Shown: positions 36,719-46,403, counted from the first letter of the stretch. The stretch is 64,000 nucleotides of DNA from Pelomonas caseinilytica (GCF_021353235.1 NZ_JAJTWT010000008.1:205312-269311); one strand, 5' to 3'. Translations and numbers: made by a program. Notes: generated by a model from the sequence alone, not told the origin.

Positions 36719-38521
36719 CTACTTCGGCTTCACCTCACCCGTCCCATCCACCCGGATCACCCGCCTCGACCGGCTCTCCGTGTCGTCCAGCGACTCGCTG
36801 ACCAGCCGGTTGTGCTGCTCCCAGTCCTCCGCGCTGCGGATGATGCTGGGCTTGATCAGCACCACCAGCTCGCGCTTGCGGCCGTTGTTGGCGCGGTTGC
36901 CGAAGAGCATGGAGGTCAGCGGGTTGCTGTCCGCCCCGGGCAGGCCCGAGCCGCGGCGGGTGGCTTCCATCTGCATCAGGCCGCCGATGGCGACGATCTG
37001 GCCGTCGGGGATGCGCACCACCGTGTCGGTCTCGTTGACGCTGGCGCTGGCCAGCGGCAGCCGGAAGTTGCCGACCGAACCGAGGTCGACTTGCTTGACC
37101 TTCTCGGTGACGTTGGACACCGACGGGTGGATGTGCAGCGTGATGGTGTCGGCGCCGTCGATCTGCGGCGTCACGTCCAGCGCGATGCCGCTGAAGAAGG
37201 GAGTCAGCGTCAGTGTCGGGATCTGGTTGACCGTACCGGTGCTGCCCGTGGTGGAGGTGCCGCTGGTGGTGTTGCTGCCGCTGATGCCGGTGATGAAGTA
37301 GTCGTCGGTGCCGACCTTGAGCACGGCCTTCTGGTTGTTCAGCGTGGCGATGCGGGGGCTGGAGAGGATCTGCGTGTCACCGTGGCTCTCGATGAAGCTC
37401 AGCAGCGCCTGGAAGCCGCCCCGCGACAGCGCCAGGCCGAAGGTGCCACCGCCCGCCGAGGGCAGGGGGATGAGGTCCTGCCAGGCGGGGCTCTGCGTGC
37501 CGCTGGACAGCGTCGGCAGGCCGCGGGCGTTGCTGACCAGCGGGTTGATGATGGAGGTGACGCCGCTCGGGATGGAGGGGTTGGCGCTCGTCTGGCCGAT
37601 GGCGCCGCGGTCGCCGATGCGCGACCAGTCGATGCCGCTTTGGTAGCCCTCGCGCAGCTCGACCTCGACGATCTTGGCCTCGAGCATGACCTGGCGCTCC
37701 ACGGCCGTGCGCGTGGCCTTGAGCCAGGCTTCGACGTGGCGCAACTCCTCGGGCATGGCGCGCACGGCGACGGTGCCGCTTTGCGGGCTGGTGATGACGG
37801 TGCGCCCTTCGCCGTTGCCCACCAGGGCCTTCAGCGCCGTGGTCATCTCGCCCCAGAAGTCGCTGGCGACCCGGGTGCTGAGCTGGCTGCTTTCCTGCTG
37901 CAGCACGGTGTTGGCGCTGCCGCTGCCGGTATTGCCTGCGACCGGCGTGGTGCCGCTGCCGGTGCCGCTCTGGCTGCTGACCGGCGCGGCGCCGGAACTC
38001 ACGCGCACTTCGCTGCGGCCGTTGCGCTGCAGGGCCAGGACATTGAGGGTGAAGACGCGGGTCTGCAGCGTGGGCGGGAAGACGGTGATGCGGCGGCCGT
38101 CGATGGCGTAGTCGAAGCCGTAGACCTCGCGGATGGCGTCGAGCGACTCGCGCAGGGTGACGCCCTTGAGGGTGACCGACAGCGTGCCGGAGACGCTGGG
38201 ATGGACCAGCATGCTGTAGCGCGTGTCGCTGACCAGGGAGAGGAAGACGTCCCGCGCGTTGGCGCCGTTGACGATGAGGTCGAAGCGCGGCTCGGGCGGC
38301 AGCGCCGGGGCCGGCGCGGGCGGGGGCTCCGGCACGGCCTCGGCGGCGGCGGCCGGCGAGGAGGCGGCGCGGCCCGGCGCGGCGGCGCGCTGAGCCTGCA
38401 GCTCCTCGCGCAGGGACTGGCTGGGCTGGGCCACTTGCAGGGGCTTGTCCGCGCAGGCGGCCAGCAGCGCGGCGACGGCGCACGCGAGCAGGCGCGGAGC
38501 GGGGATGACGGTGGCCTTCAT
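36719..38521 (-). CDS. mshL: MSHA-type pilus secretin MshL
   Basis: This 600-residue outer-membrane secretin is made as a lipoprotein (lipobox LLAAC, Cys about residue 23). An STN-like domain (about 105-160, LVHPSVSGTLSVTLKGVTLRE) and a secretin-N domain with an inserted Ser/Gly/Thr-rich linker precede the C-terminal secretin pore (about 400-570), ending RELVVLIKPSII. It forms the channel for the pilus. It is the last gene of the long pilus locus. Its ATG overlaps the mshK stop. Confidence 0.92.
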   Translation of the reverse strand: MKATVIPAPRLLACAVAALLAACADKPLQVAQPSQSLREELQAQRAAAPGRAASSPAAAAEAVPEPPPAPAPALPPEPRFDLIVNGANARDVFLSLVSDTRYSMLVHPSVSGTLSVTLKGVTLRESLDAIREVYGFDYAIDGRRITVFPPTLQTRVFTLNVLALQRNGRSEVRVSSGAAPVSSQSGTGSGTTPVAGNTGSGSANTVLQQESSQLSTRVASDFWGEMTTALKALVGNGEGRTVITSPQSGTVAVRAMPEELRHVEAWLKATRTAVERQVMLEAKIVEVELREGYQSGIDWSRIGDRGAIGQTSANPSIPSGVTSIINPLVSNARGLPTLSSGTQSPAWQDLIPLPSAGGGTFGLALSRGGFQALLSFIESHGDTQILSSPRIATLNNQKAVLKVGTDDYFITGISGSNTTSGTSTTGSTGTVNQIPTLTLTPFFSGIALDVTPQIDGADTITLHIHPSVSNVTEKVKQVDLGSVGNFRLPLASASVNETDTVVRIPDGQIVAIGGLMQMEATRRGSGLPGADSNPLTSMLFGNRANNGRKRELVVLIKPSIIRSAEDWEQHNRLVSESLDDTESRSRRVIRVDGTGEVKPK

Positions 38522-38931
38522 GGCTTCTCCTTGGAATGCTTGGCGCCCGACGCGGACCTGGCCGGGGAGGCCGGCACGCGTTTCTCGACGCCGGCATAGA
38601 GCGGTTCGCGGCGGACCTGGCCGGCCTCGCGCAGCCACACGGCCTGCTCGGTGATGCGTTCGATGCGTGCGCCGTCGAGCTGCTCGCCCACGCCGTAGCG
38701 GCGGCCGCGCTGCACGACATAGCCGCGGCCATTGGCGAAGACGACCTGGCGGATGGCGGTGTCGGCCTCGGGGGCGGATGCCGCCGAGGCGGCCGAGGCC
38801 GCGGCCATGGCGCTGCGCAACGCGGGCGGCCAGGCGGTGGGGTCGCGCGCCGGCTCGTTGGCGGCGCGGACGGGGCAGGCAGCGCACAGCAGGGCGGCGG
38901 CCCAGGCAGCGGCGGTCGTCGCGAGTTTCAT
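38518..38931 (-). CDS. mshK: MshK-like pilus biogenesis protein
   Basis: This 137-residue exported protein has a signal peptide (MKLATTAAAWAAALLCAACPVRA; a Cys-containing cleavage region makes a lipoprotein possible) and a Ser/Ala-rich spacer. The small C-terminal domain (IRQVVFANGRGYVVQRGRRY) resembles MshK/PilP pilotin-like proteins. I named it mainly from its place between mshJ and mshL, as in the Vibrio MSHA locus. It is coupled to both neighbours by ATGA overlaps. Confidence 0.7.
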   Translation of the reverse strand: MKLATTAAAWAAALLCAACPVRAANEPARDPTAWPPALRSAMAAASAASAASAPEADTAIRQVVFANGRGYVVQRGRRYGVGEQLDGARIERITEQAVWLREAGQVRREPLYAGVEKRVPASPARSASGAKHSKEKP

Positions 38932-39644
38932 GGCTGGATCTTGAGCAGGAAGAGCTGGGCCACGAGGCGCGGCGGCTCGCCGGGACCGGTGGCGGTCAGG
39001 TGCATCTCGCCCCAGCGCAGCCCGGGCAGCTCGGCCTCCAGGCTTTGCAGGTAGCGCTGCATCTCGCGGTAGCCGCCCTGCACCTGCAGCTCCACGCCCT
39101 GCCAGCTCATGCCCGGCATGCCGGTGGGCGGGGGCCGCGGGCCGGTCGGCGCGGAGGCCGTGGCGGGCAGGGCGACGGAGGTGTCGTCCAGCAGAGTGAG
39201 CCGTTCCAGCACGAGGCCGGGCTGCTGGGCGAGCAGCCGCTGCAGCACGGTGGGCAGGCCTTCGCCGGCGCTGGCCGTGGCGGCCTGGCGCAGCTCGGCG
39301 TCGAGCTGGCTGCGCTCGGCCTGCGCCTCGTCCAACTGGCGGCGCAGGGCGGCGGCCGGCTCGCTGCCGCTGCGGCTGACGGCGACGAACTGCTCGCGCA
39401 ACTGGGCCAGCTCGGCGGCCTGGCGGGCCTGCGCCTCGCTGCGCTGACGTGCGCGACCCGACAGGGGCGAGAGCACCAGGGTGTCGAACAAGGCGGCCAG
39501 GACGGCGACGATGCTGAGGAAGAGGATGACGCGCTCACGCAGGCTCAGGGCGTCGATGCGCTTGGCCTGGCGCTCCCAGCGCCGCTGCAGCGGCGCCAGG
39601 CGCCGGCGCAGCAGGGCGAGGTCGATCCGCGTCTGCGCCTTCAT
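38928..39644 (-). CDS. mshJ: MshJ (PilO/GspM-like) pilus assembly protein
   Basis: This 238-residue bitopic protein has a basic cytoplasmic start, one membrane segment (about 38-60, RVILFLSIVAVLAALFDTLV), a coiled coil (about 65-130) and a ferredoxin-like C-terminal domain (about 165-238). This is the PilO/GspM architecture. It helps form the inner-membrane alignment platform with the PilM- and PilN-like proteins encoded upstream. It is coupled to both neighbours. Confidence 0.82.
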   Translation of the reverse strand: MKAQTRIDLALLRRRLAPLQRRWERQAKRIDALSLRERVILFLSIVAVLAALFDTLVLSPLSGRARQRSEAQARQAAELAQLREQFVAVSRSGSEPAAALRRQLDEAQAERSQLDAELRQAATASAGEGLPTVLQRLLAQQPGLVLERLTLLDDTSVALPATASAPTGPRPPPTGMPGMSWQGVELQVQGGYREMQRYLQSLEAELPGLRWGEMHLTATGPGEPPRLVAQLFLLKIQP

Positions 39645-40327
39645 CGCACGGCTCCGGAGGCGGCGCTGGCGGGCTGGGCCGGCGCACTGACGACGCGGAA
39701 AGACCAGACCGGCAGGGGTATGGCCGGCTGGGCGCCGGTACGCGGCAGCAGCGGCTGGGTGGTGGACTCGGTGCCTGGCGTGCCCAGGCGCTCGACGCGC
39801 AGGGCCGACAGCTGTTGATCGGCCAGCAGCGGGTGGGCGGCGATGCGGCCCAGCCAGGGGCGCAGCACGGCCGTGTCCAGCGCGCCGCCGACGAGTTCGA
39901 GGCGGCCGGGTGCGTAGCGCAGCTCGCTGAGCCAGGCGGCGTCCGGCAGGGTGCGGGCCACCAGGGCGAGCAGGTCGGAATGGCGTTGCCCGTCGCGCCC
40001 ACCGGCCTGTGCGCCCAGGGCCTGCAGCAGGGCGCGCCGTTCGGCATTGCCGGCCGCGAGCGGCAGCAGCTGTTGCTGGACCGCGGCGGCGTCCAGCGGC
40101 GGAGGCAGGGTGGCGCGGGCGGCGGCCAGGGACTGCCGCTCGACGGCGTAGTTGGCCATCAGGACCTGGTGCTCGGCCTCGGCGTGCCGGTCGCGTTGCT
40201 GCAGCCAGAGCGCGGCGACGAGGCCCACCGCCAGCGACAGCCCGGTGGCATGCAGCAGCGTCAGCGCCGAGAAATAGCGCTTCGGTGCCAGCAGGATGGG
40301 CGTCAGGAGGTTGATCTGCTGCGGCAT
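39641..40327 (-). CDS. PilN-like pilus assembly protein
   Basis: This 228-residue protein has the PilN start MPQQINLLTPILLAPKRYF, a single membrane helix (about 25-43), a coiled coil and a C-terminal ferredoxin-like domain (about 110-225). The N-terminal INLL motif is the PilM-binding element in the family. It lies between the PilM-like and PilO-like genes. In Vibrio the MSHA locus counterpart is part of or beside mshI, so mshI2 is an alternative name. Confidence 0.82.
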   Translation of the reverse strand: MPQQINLLTPILLAPKRYFSALTLLHATGLSLAVGLVAALWLQQRDRHAEAEHQVLMANYAVERQSLAAARATLPPPLDAAAVQQQLLPLAAGNAERRALLQALGAQAGGRDGQRHSDLLALVARTLPDAAWLSELRYAPGRLELVGGALDTAVLRPWLGRIAAHPLLADQQLSALRVERLGTPGTESTTQPLLPRTGAQPAIPLPVWSFRVVSAPAQPASAASGAVR

Positions 40328-40385
40328 CAGCGCATCCGGAGGGCGTCGCGGCGCCGGCAGCGTGGAGGAGTCGGGGACGGCATGC

Positions 40386-41381
40386 TTACAGCTTTCGGGT
40401 CTCGGCGCGCAGGGCGGCGCCCAGCAACGGTATGCAGGCGGCCAGCGCCCGGGCGGGGTCGCCTTCGGGCTCGGGAACGTCGGCCGCGAAGGCTGCCAGC
40501 GGGTCGAGGGCGACGGTGCGCTGGCCGAGTTCCCGCTGGATCAGCGCGGCGACCTCGGGCGCATGGTCGGCGGTGATGACGTACAGGCGCGCCAGCGGCA
40601 GCTCGGGCCAGCTGCGCTCCCACACGTCGATGGAGCGCTGCAACTCGACGACCAGGGGCGATTCCTGGCTGGCGCCGGCGTCGAAGGCGCCACCGGGCTG
40701 GTACTCGAAGCCCAGTGGCAGTTCGGTCACCGCGGCCTCGGTCTGCTCGCCGCGGGCGCGGGCCAGCAGGCCGGGGTCGCCCTCGAGGCGGCGGGTGTAG
40801 AAGAGCTCGTCGCCCGCGCAGACGACCAGCAGGCAGTGGCGCTCGTCGATGTGCACGGCGGCGCAGGCCCGGGCGGCGAGGTCGTCGGCCCGGGCCTGGC
40901 GGGCCAGCAGGTTGCGCAGCGCCGTCTCCCAGATGTCGACGATGCCGACCTCCTCGCCGAAGCCGGCGGCGCCGGTGGTGAGAGCCTGGATGGCGCTGTT
41001 GCGGGCTGCGACGACGAAGAGCTGGCGCTGCGGGCGGTCGACGTCGCCGCCGACGTGCATGACGTCCAGCGTCAGCTCGTCGACGTCGACGTCCACCATT
41101 TCCTTGATCTGCCAGCGCGCCGCGGCCTTGAGTTCCTCCTGGGGCACGTGGGGCGTGTCCACCTTGAGGATCTGGTAGTCGGCCGGGTCCAGCAGCGCGA
41201 TGGCGTCGCCCGCGGGGACGGGTCTTGCCTCGTTCGTCAGGCCCCAGCGCAGCAGGCGGGGCGGCTCGGCGTCGTCGCCGTGGGCAGGCGGGCCGTCGGT
41301 CAGCACGAAGGCGTGGGCAGCGCCGACGCGCCGCAGGACCAGGCGATGGGCGCTGCGGCGCGCCGACCAGGGCCAGCGCAT
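40386..41381 (-). CDS. mshI: MshI (PilM-like) pilus biogenesis protein
   Basis: This 331-residue cytoplasmic protein has an actin/FtsA-like fold. LLDPADYQILKVDTPHVPQEELKAAARWQIKEMVD matches the PilM/GspL pattern, and AVHIDERHCLLVVCAGDELFYTRRLEG lies in the second subdomain. It is expected to recruit the PilN-like protein and the ATPase. The ATG at 41381 overlaps the mshQ stop by one base (TGATG). There are 58 bp to the pilN start. Confidence 0.8.
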   Translation of the reverse strand: MRWPWSARRSAHRLVLRRVGAAHAFVLTDGPPAHGDDAEPPRLLRWGLTNEARPVPAGDAIALLDPADYQILKVDTPHVPQEELKAAARWQIKEMVDVDVDELTLDVMHVGGDVDRPQRQLFVVAARNSAIQALTTGAAGFGEEVGIVDIWETALRNLLARQARADDLAARACAAVHIDERHCLLVVCAGDELFYTRRLEGDPGLLARARGEQTEAAVTELPLGFEYQPGGAFDAGASQESPLVVELQRSIDVWERSWPELPLARLYVITADHAPEVAALIQRELGQRTVALDPLAAFAADVPEPEGDPARALAACIPLLGAALRAETRKL

Positions 41382-44300
41382 CAGTAGTTCTCCCGCTGGT
41401 AGACGACGCCGTCGGCGCCGCGGTACAGGCCCCAGGTGGCGCGGGCGCTCGGGTCGCTCGTCGCAGCCGTGCCGCACCAGGCGCCGCGCAGGCCGGCGAG
41501 GTTGGCGCCAGCGCTGGCGGCCAGGGCAGGGGTCCAGCCGGCGGCCGTCTTGAGGCAGGAGGCGTCGGCGTTGGTGGCGCCGAGGGCCACGGCGACATCC
41601 AGGCTGCCGACACGGCTGCCGCTCGGCGCGGCCAGCGTGATGAAGACGGGCTGGGTCGGGTCGACGGTGACCGTGGCCGGGCTCATCACCGCGTCGGCGG
41701 ACGTCAGCGCCCGGCGGAAATTGCCGAAGCTGAGGTTGGCGGAACTGATTCGCGTGCAGGAGTCCAAATCGTTGGTCTTGAAGGAAGACGTGCTGCCGTC
41801 CCAGTACTGGGCCGCGAGCGGCAGCCTCAGCACGCGATTGGCCGCGCCCATCGCATTCTGCAGTCGCAGCCGCCCGTATCGGAGCGCCACCGTGGCGAGG
41901 AGAGCACGGTCTACGCCGTTAGAAGGGTAATCGGTATCCAAATCCAGGGTTTGCACGGCGACGCCGTCGCTGTCCACCGGCGCAATGCCGAAGGAGGCAT
42001 TGAAGGGGCCGTCGGCCGTCGCCCCCTGCAGGGCTGCTGCGCTCAGGCTCACCGTGGCCGCGCCGGCCGACCAACTGCCGCTTGCGCTGCCGAGGGCGAG
42101 GCGCCCGCCGACAGTCGAGAAGCTCGTCGTGCCGCCGAGGCCGGCCAGGTTCCAGCCGCCGGCGGCGGTGGGGTCCAGCTTGGCGAAGCTGCCGGCGTAG
42201 TTCTGCGTCGTCGTGCCGGCTGCGTTGCGCGCCGTCAACGTGAAGCCGAGGCTGAAGTTCTCGTTGAGGTAGGTGAAGGTCGACGCCGGCGAGCAGCCCG
42301 CCGCGCTGCGGTGGGTCACCGTCGCGTTACTCAACGTGAACCATGCCGGCACGAAGCGCCCGACGTTGCCGCTCGTCGTGCCGGTGACGTTGCCGGCGCC
42401 GAGGTAGCTGCCGTCGGCGAGCGCGGGCGTCAGCGTGATGATGCCGACCTCGGGCCAGGCGAAGCTCGTTCCGGTGGCCACGCCGCCGCTGAAGCTGCCG
42501 AAGCCGCTCGGGTTGCTCAGCGCGGGAGCGTTGCCGCCTGCCGGCTGCACCAGGGTCGCGGTCAGGGTCACGCCCTCGGGCGTCGTCTCGCGGCCGAAGT
42601 TGGGTGTGGCGTTGCCGCTGGCGTCCACGGCCGTCACGGTGGCGGAGAAAGGCTTGCCGGCCGGCAGAAAGGCGCTGCCGCCGGCCGACGACGGGCCGGG
42701 GTTGTTGCCGGGGCTGGGTATGGCCGTGGTCGCGCAGGCGCCAGCCGCGTAATTCGTGCAACGGATGGCTGACAGCACAAGGCCGGCGGGCTTGACGACG
42801 AAGGCGTTGCTGCTGCCGCTCAGGGCCGTCAGCAGCGAGCCGCCCGCGGCCTTGCTGGCGAGCAGCGTGACGCGGCCGACGTCGGCATAGCTGAAACTGA
42901 AGGGGGCGTTGCCGTTGGCGTCGAAGCTCATGGACACCGTCGTGCTGGCGGCGCTGCTGCCATTGGCGTTGCCGGCCACGGCGACGGCGCTGCTGCCGGT
43001 CAGGGTCATCTTGTTGCCGGCGGAGCAGGTGGTCGGGTCGTTGCACTGGACGCCCCAGTTCACGGTGGTCGTGCCGCTGAGCGCCGCCTCGCAGGCTTTG
43101 GTCGTGGTGTTGGTCTTCACGGCGCGCAAAACCCAGCTGCCGGACGAGGTGCCGGCCGTCTGCGTCGGCACGGTGGCGGCGGCGGCGCCAGCACTGGCGG
43201 CGATGATGAAGCCGGCGTTGCCGAAACTGGTGCTGCAGCTGTTGGCGGCGCTGCAGCTCGTGCCGTCGGCGCAGCAGCGGCGGGCCGACGATGCGGTCAG
43301 GCTCTCGCCGGACAGCGTGACCGTCGCCGTGCTGCCGGCGCCGGCGCCGGGGTAGGCGAGGGTGGTCGTGGCGGTGCCGCTGCCGTCGAAAGTGACGGTG
43401 GCCGAGCCCAGCGTGCCGGCCGTCGTCGCCAACGTGGCCGACTGGCCGCTCATGGTCGCGAGCGGGCTGGTGCAGGGGCTGGAGCTGTCGGCGCAGGCCG
43501 TCACGGTGAGGGTGGCGGCTTGACAGGCGATGCCGGTGCTGGGTGCGGAAAGCTCGTAGTGCTCCACCACCGGCGCCCACCCTGGGCGCGGATAGAAGGT
43601 GGCCCGGCCGTTGGCGGCCGCGGTGCCGTCGGTGGTGGCCAGGATCATGCTGGTGTCGGTCTTGTGCTGCAGGTAGTAGCCTGCGTAGTTGGAGGCTTCG
43701 AAGCTGACCGCCGCCGCATTGGCAAGGCCCGCGCGCAGGCAGAAGGTTGCGTCCGCCGGGAAGGGTGCAGTCGCGCTGTAGGCGTTGAGCTTGAGCACGA
43801 AGTTGTTGTGGCGCAGGTAGTAGCCGGGATAGTTCACCGACTCGAAGGACCAGCAGCTCGAATTGCTCAGCCCGGGACGGGCGACGAAGGTGCTGTCGCT
43901 CAGCGTCAGGGCGTCGCTGCTGGCCGACACCGGGTTGATATAGCCGAGGAAGTTGTAGTGCCGGATGTAGGAACCGGGTACGTCGTAGGACTCGAAGCTG
44001 TAGCGCGAGCCGGACACCAGTGTCGGCGTGGCGCTGCTGCACAGCGGCGGCATCGAGGTATTGCTGTTGTTGACCACGCAGCTGTTCGAGCAGGTGGTGC
44101 CACAGCAGACGCTGTTGATGCTGCTCTGGTAGCCCAGGGTGATGCTGGCGCTGCCGGTGGATTTGACGCAGGACGAGGCGACGGCGATTTGCGCGAAGGT
44201 GATCGTGCCGGTGGTGGTGGTGAGAGTGCCCGAGACGGTGGCGCCATAGCCGATGGAGACGTTGCCTGCGCCGCCAGCGATATTTCCGCCGACCAGCGAG

Positions 44301-44995
44301 CCCTGCCCGGTCGTGATCGCCCCGCTCGTGCTGAGGTTGCCGTTCACCTTGGCCTGGTAACCGATGTTCACGGCGCCCGAGCCGGCGCTGAGGTCGCCGC
44401 TGACGACGGCACTCTGCCCGACCGAGATGCTGCCGCCGCCGCTCACGCTGCCGTAGACGGTCGATCCTGGACTGATGGTGATGGCGCCCGTGCCGGCGGA
44501 GATGCTGCCGCCGATGCTGCCGTTCTGGCCCGTGGTGAGGGTGCCGGTGCCGCTGGTGGACAGGTTGCCCGTGACTGAACTCTTGTAGGCCAGCGAGACG
44601 TTGCCGCCGCTGGCCGTCAGGTTGCCGGTGATGGTGACGTTGCCTCCGCCGGCGTCGTTGACGCTGCCGGCAGTGACGTTGGCGGTGATCTTGGCCTGGT
44701 AGCCGAAGGTCAGCGTGCCGCTGATGTTGAGCGTCAGGTCGCTGGCGCTGCCGGCGACGTTGATCTGCGAAGTGTCGGTGCTGAGGTTGCCGTTGATGGT
44801 GAGCGTGGCGGGCTTGGTGCCGGCGATGGCGATGGTGTCGCCGTAGCCGAGCGTGAGGCCCGTGCAGGTGTAGCTGCCGCCGCTGCCGCTGCAGCCGGCC
44901 GGCATGCTTGACGGGAAGGTATAGGCGACGGCCCGCGCCAGCAGGGGCGTGCAGAGCACGGCCAGGACCAGGGCGAAGTGCAGCCAGCGCCTCAT
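41381..44995 (-). CDS. mshQ: MshQ-like pilus tip protein with AbfB-like beta-trefoil
   Basis: This 1204-residue secreted protein has a signal peptide (FALVLAVLCTPLLARA). Region 30-290 is a Gly/Ser/Thr-rich array of short repeats like VSIGYGATVSG, suggesting a beta-helix stalk. A Cys-rich joint follows (about 285-320), then three repeats of the SFESVNYPGYYLRH type (about 325-470), the beta-trefoil of the AbfB family (CBM42-like). The rest (about 480-1204) resembles the DUF6701 region of MshQ with Ig-like segments. I infer adhesion to arabinose-containing or similar glycans at the pilus tip. The start at 44995 overlaps the mshP stop (ATGA). Confidence 0.85.
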   Translation of the reverse strand: MRRWLHFALVLAVLCTPLLARAVAYTFPSSMPAGCSGSGGSYTCTGLTLGYGDTIAIAGTKPATLTINGNLSTDTSQINVAGSASDLTLNISGTLTFGYQAKITANVTAGSVNDAGGGNVTITGNLTASGGNVSLAYKSSVTGNLSTSGTGTLTTGQNGSIGGSISAGTGAITISPGSTVYGSVSGGGSISVGQSAVVSGDLSAGSGAVNIGYQAKVNGNLSTSGAITTGQGSLVGGNIAGGAGNVSIGYGATVSGTLTTTTGTITFAQIAVASSCVKSTGSASITLGYQSSINSVCCGTTCSNSCVVNNSNTSMPPLCSSATPTLVSGSRYSFESYDVPGSYIRHYNFLGYINPVSASSDALTLSDSTFVARPGLSNSSCWSFESVNYPGYYLRHNNFVLKLNAYSATAPFPADATFCLRAGLANAAAVSFEASNYAGYYLQHKTDTSMILATTDGTAAANGRATFYPRPGWAPVVEHYELSAPSTGIACQAATLTVTACADSSSPCTSPLATMSGQSATLATTAGTLGSATVTFDGSGTATTTLAYPGAGAGSTATVTLSGESLTASSARRCCADGTSCSAANSCSTSFGNAGFIIAASAGAAAATVPTQTAGTSSGSWVLRAVKTNTTTKACEAALSGTTTVNWGVQCNDPTTCSAGNKMTLTGSSAVAVAGNANGSSAASTTVSMSFDANGNAPFSFSYADVGRVTLLASKAAGGSLLTALSGSSNAFVVKPAGLVLSAIRCTNYAAGACATTAIPSPGNNPGPSSAGGSAFLPAGKPFSATVTAVDASGNATPNFGRETTPEGVTLTATLVQPAGGNAPALSNPSGFGSFSGGVATGTSFAWPEVGIITLTPALADGSYLGAGNVTGTTSGNVGRFVPAWFTLSNATVTHRSAAGCSPASTFTYLNENFSLGFTLTARNAAGTTTQNYAGSFAKLDPTAAGGWNLAGLGGTTSFSTVGGRLALGSASGSWSAGAATVSLSAAALQGATADGPFNASFGIAPVDSDGVAVQTLDLDTDYPSNGVDRALLATVALRYGRLRLQNAMGAANRVLRLPLAAQYWDGSTSSFKTNDLDSCTRISSANLSFGNFRRALTSADAVMSPATVTVDPTQPVFITLAAPSGSRVGSLDVAVALGATNADASCLKTAAGWTPALAASAGANLAGLRGAWCGTAATSDPSARATWGLYRGADGVVYQRENY

Positions 44996-45525
44996 TTGCT
45001 CAGGCTGCGGCTGAGTTGCCGCTCGGTGTAGGTGGGTTCGGTGGTGGCGCTGTTCGGGCAGGCGCCAGCGGCAGTGATGTTGCAGGCGGTGGCGACGAGC
45101 GTGTAGAAGGCCAGGGCCACGCCGTCGTCCGTTACCGTGCCGCTGGCCGGCGTGCGCGCGCAGGTGATGGTGACGGTGAAGTCGGCGAGTTGGTCCGGCA
45201 GCGTGAATGACCGCGTCGTAAAGGGGCAGTCCGGCTGGCCGCTGGCGCGCAGGATCTGTTGGCTGCCGAGCTCCAGTCCCGCAAAGGCGGCCTGGTAGGC
45301 CTTGGCCGCCGCCAATTCGCCGGCCGAGCCGAGTTGCTGGCGTTGGCTCAGCGACGCCAGCGCCACGCCAAGCGCAGCCAGGGCCACCAGGATGAACAAC
45401 ATCGACATCATGGTGAATCCTCCCGCCGCCATGGCGTCCCGCCGCGTGATGGCGGTGGAAGAGCCGAGCCTCTGGTTCGGCGCGCCCTGTGAGGCCGGCG
45501 GAGCCGGCAGGAGGGGGGGTGTCAT
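44992..45525 (-). CDS. mshP: MshP-like minor pilus protein
   Basis: This 177-residue protein has a prepilin-like segment AAGGFTMMSMLFILVALAALG near residue 35, with Met in place of the usual Glu5. MshP is known for a prepilin-like N-terminus. The 30-odd residue leader is long. The start at 45525 overlaps the mshO stop (ATGA), but an internal ATG at 45432 would give a short leader. The C-terminal part has two Cys pairs. It resembles PilX/GspK-class minor pilins. Confidence 0.75.
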   Translation of the reverse strand: MTPPLLPAPPASQGAPNQRLGSSTAITRRDAMAAGGFTMMSMLFILVALAALGVALASLSQRQQLGSAGELAAAKAYQAAFAGLELGSQQILRASGQPDCPFTTRSFTLPDQLADFTVTITCARTPASGTVTDDGVALAFYTLVATACNITAAGACPNSATTEPTYTERQLSRSLSK

Positions 45526-46403
45526 GGCAGGTTGTCGACGTGCACGGTGTGGTAGAGCGAGATCGTCTCCGTGCCACCCATGTTGGCAGCGCCGAGCTGC
45601 AACTTCAGTGTCACGAGGGCATAGCGCGCGGTGATGGTGGGCGTGCTGTAGACGAAGCTGCAGGCCTTGACGTGACGCGCCAGCACGGCGGCGCTGCCAC
45701 CGACGGGCGGGTCGGGCTGGGTGACGATGAAGCCGTAGCCGGTGTAGCGCGTCAGCGTCCCGGCCGCGGTGTCGCAGCGGTAGGTGACCGGCTGCTCGAT
45801 GGCATAGACGCGGTAGGGCGGCGCCTGCAGTGCTTTGGGCAGGGCAGCACCGGTGAAGGCCACGCTGGTGGCGTCGCCGGCGGAGGAGGTCGATACGCGC
45901 ACGTTGGACAGGGTGTAGGCGTCGGCATCGGGCACGCCGGGGCCGAGGTTGTACCAGGCCAGGCGCTGGCCGGCACCGGCCAAACGCAGGGCCGGGCCGA
46001 CCACGGCGAAGCTGCCGTCGGCCGTGCCGAAGAGCAGCGGGTCGCCCGCCTCGTTGCCGACGGCATAGCGCGCCGCGCCGCTGACCGGTATCAGTTCCAC
46101 GCTCGTGCCCGTGACGCGCACGCTGTTCGGCAGCGCCGCGGCGAGGTCCCGGCTGATGCGCCGCAGGGCGGTGTCGGCCTCGTCGCCGAGTTGGGCACGC
46201 GTCGCGCTGGCGAAGTAGGCCGTGACGGAGGGCACGATGAAGATGGCCACCATGGCGACGACGACGCCTGTGATGGCGATCACCATCACGGCTTCGACCA
46301 GCGTAAAGCCGCGCATGCGGTTCAAGCCGCGGGCTTCGCGACCGTTGGGGACGCGGACTTGCCGGCGCGTCGATGCTGCGTCAGAAGGGCGAGTTCGGCG
46401 CAT
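45522..46403 (-). CDS. mshO: MshO-like prepilin
   Basis: This protein of 293 residues (or 264 from ATG 46316) has the prepilin motif MRGFTLVEAVMVIAITGVVV with Glu5 intact. The remainder is PilW/GspJ-like (ALRRISRDLAAALPNSVRV). It is a minor pilin of the MSHA-type pilus, processed by a PilD peptidase encoded elsewhere. The upstream ATG 46403 overlaps mshD; the downstream one leaves a very short leader. Neither has a clear ribosome site, so the start is uncertain. Confidence 0.78.
   Translation of the reverse strand: MRRTRPSDAASTRRQVRVPNGREARGLNRMRGFTLVEAVMVIAITGVVVAMVAIFIVPSVTAYFASATRAQLGDEADTALRRISRDLAAALPNSVRVTGTSVELIPVSGAARYAVGNEAGDPLLFGTADGSFAVVGPALRLAGAGQRLAWYNLGPGVPDADAYTLSNVRVSTSSAGDATSVAFTGAALPKALQAPPYRVYAIEQPVTYRCDTAAGTLTRYTGYGFIVTQPDPPVGGSAAVLARHVKACSFVYSTPTITARYALVTLKLQLGAANMGGTETISLYHTVHVDNLP

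Noticed and set aside
36194..36720. Coding frames across the palindromic element after selD
   Set aside because: Several frames are open on both strands, but their translations follow the palindromes and give no recognisable domain. Nested complementary stems explain the sequence better.
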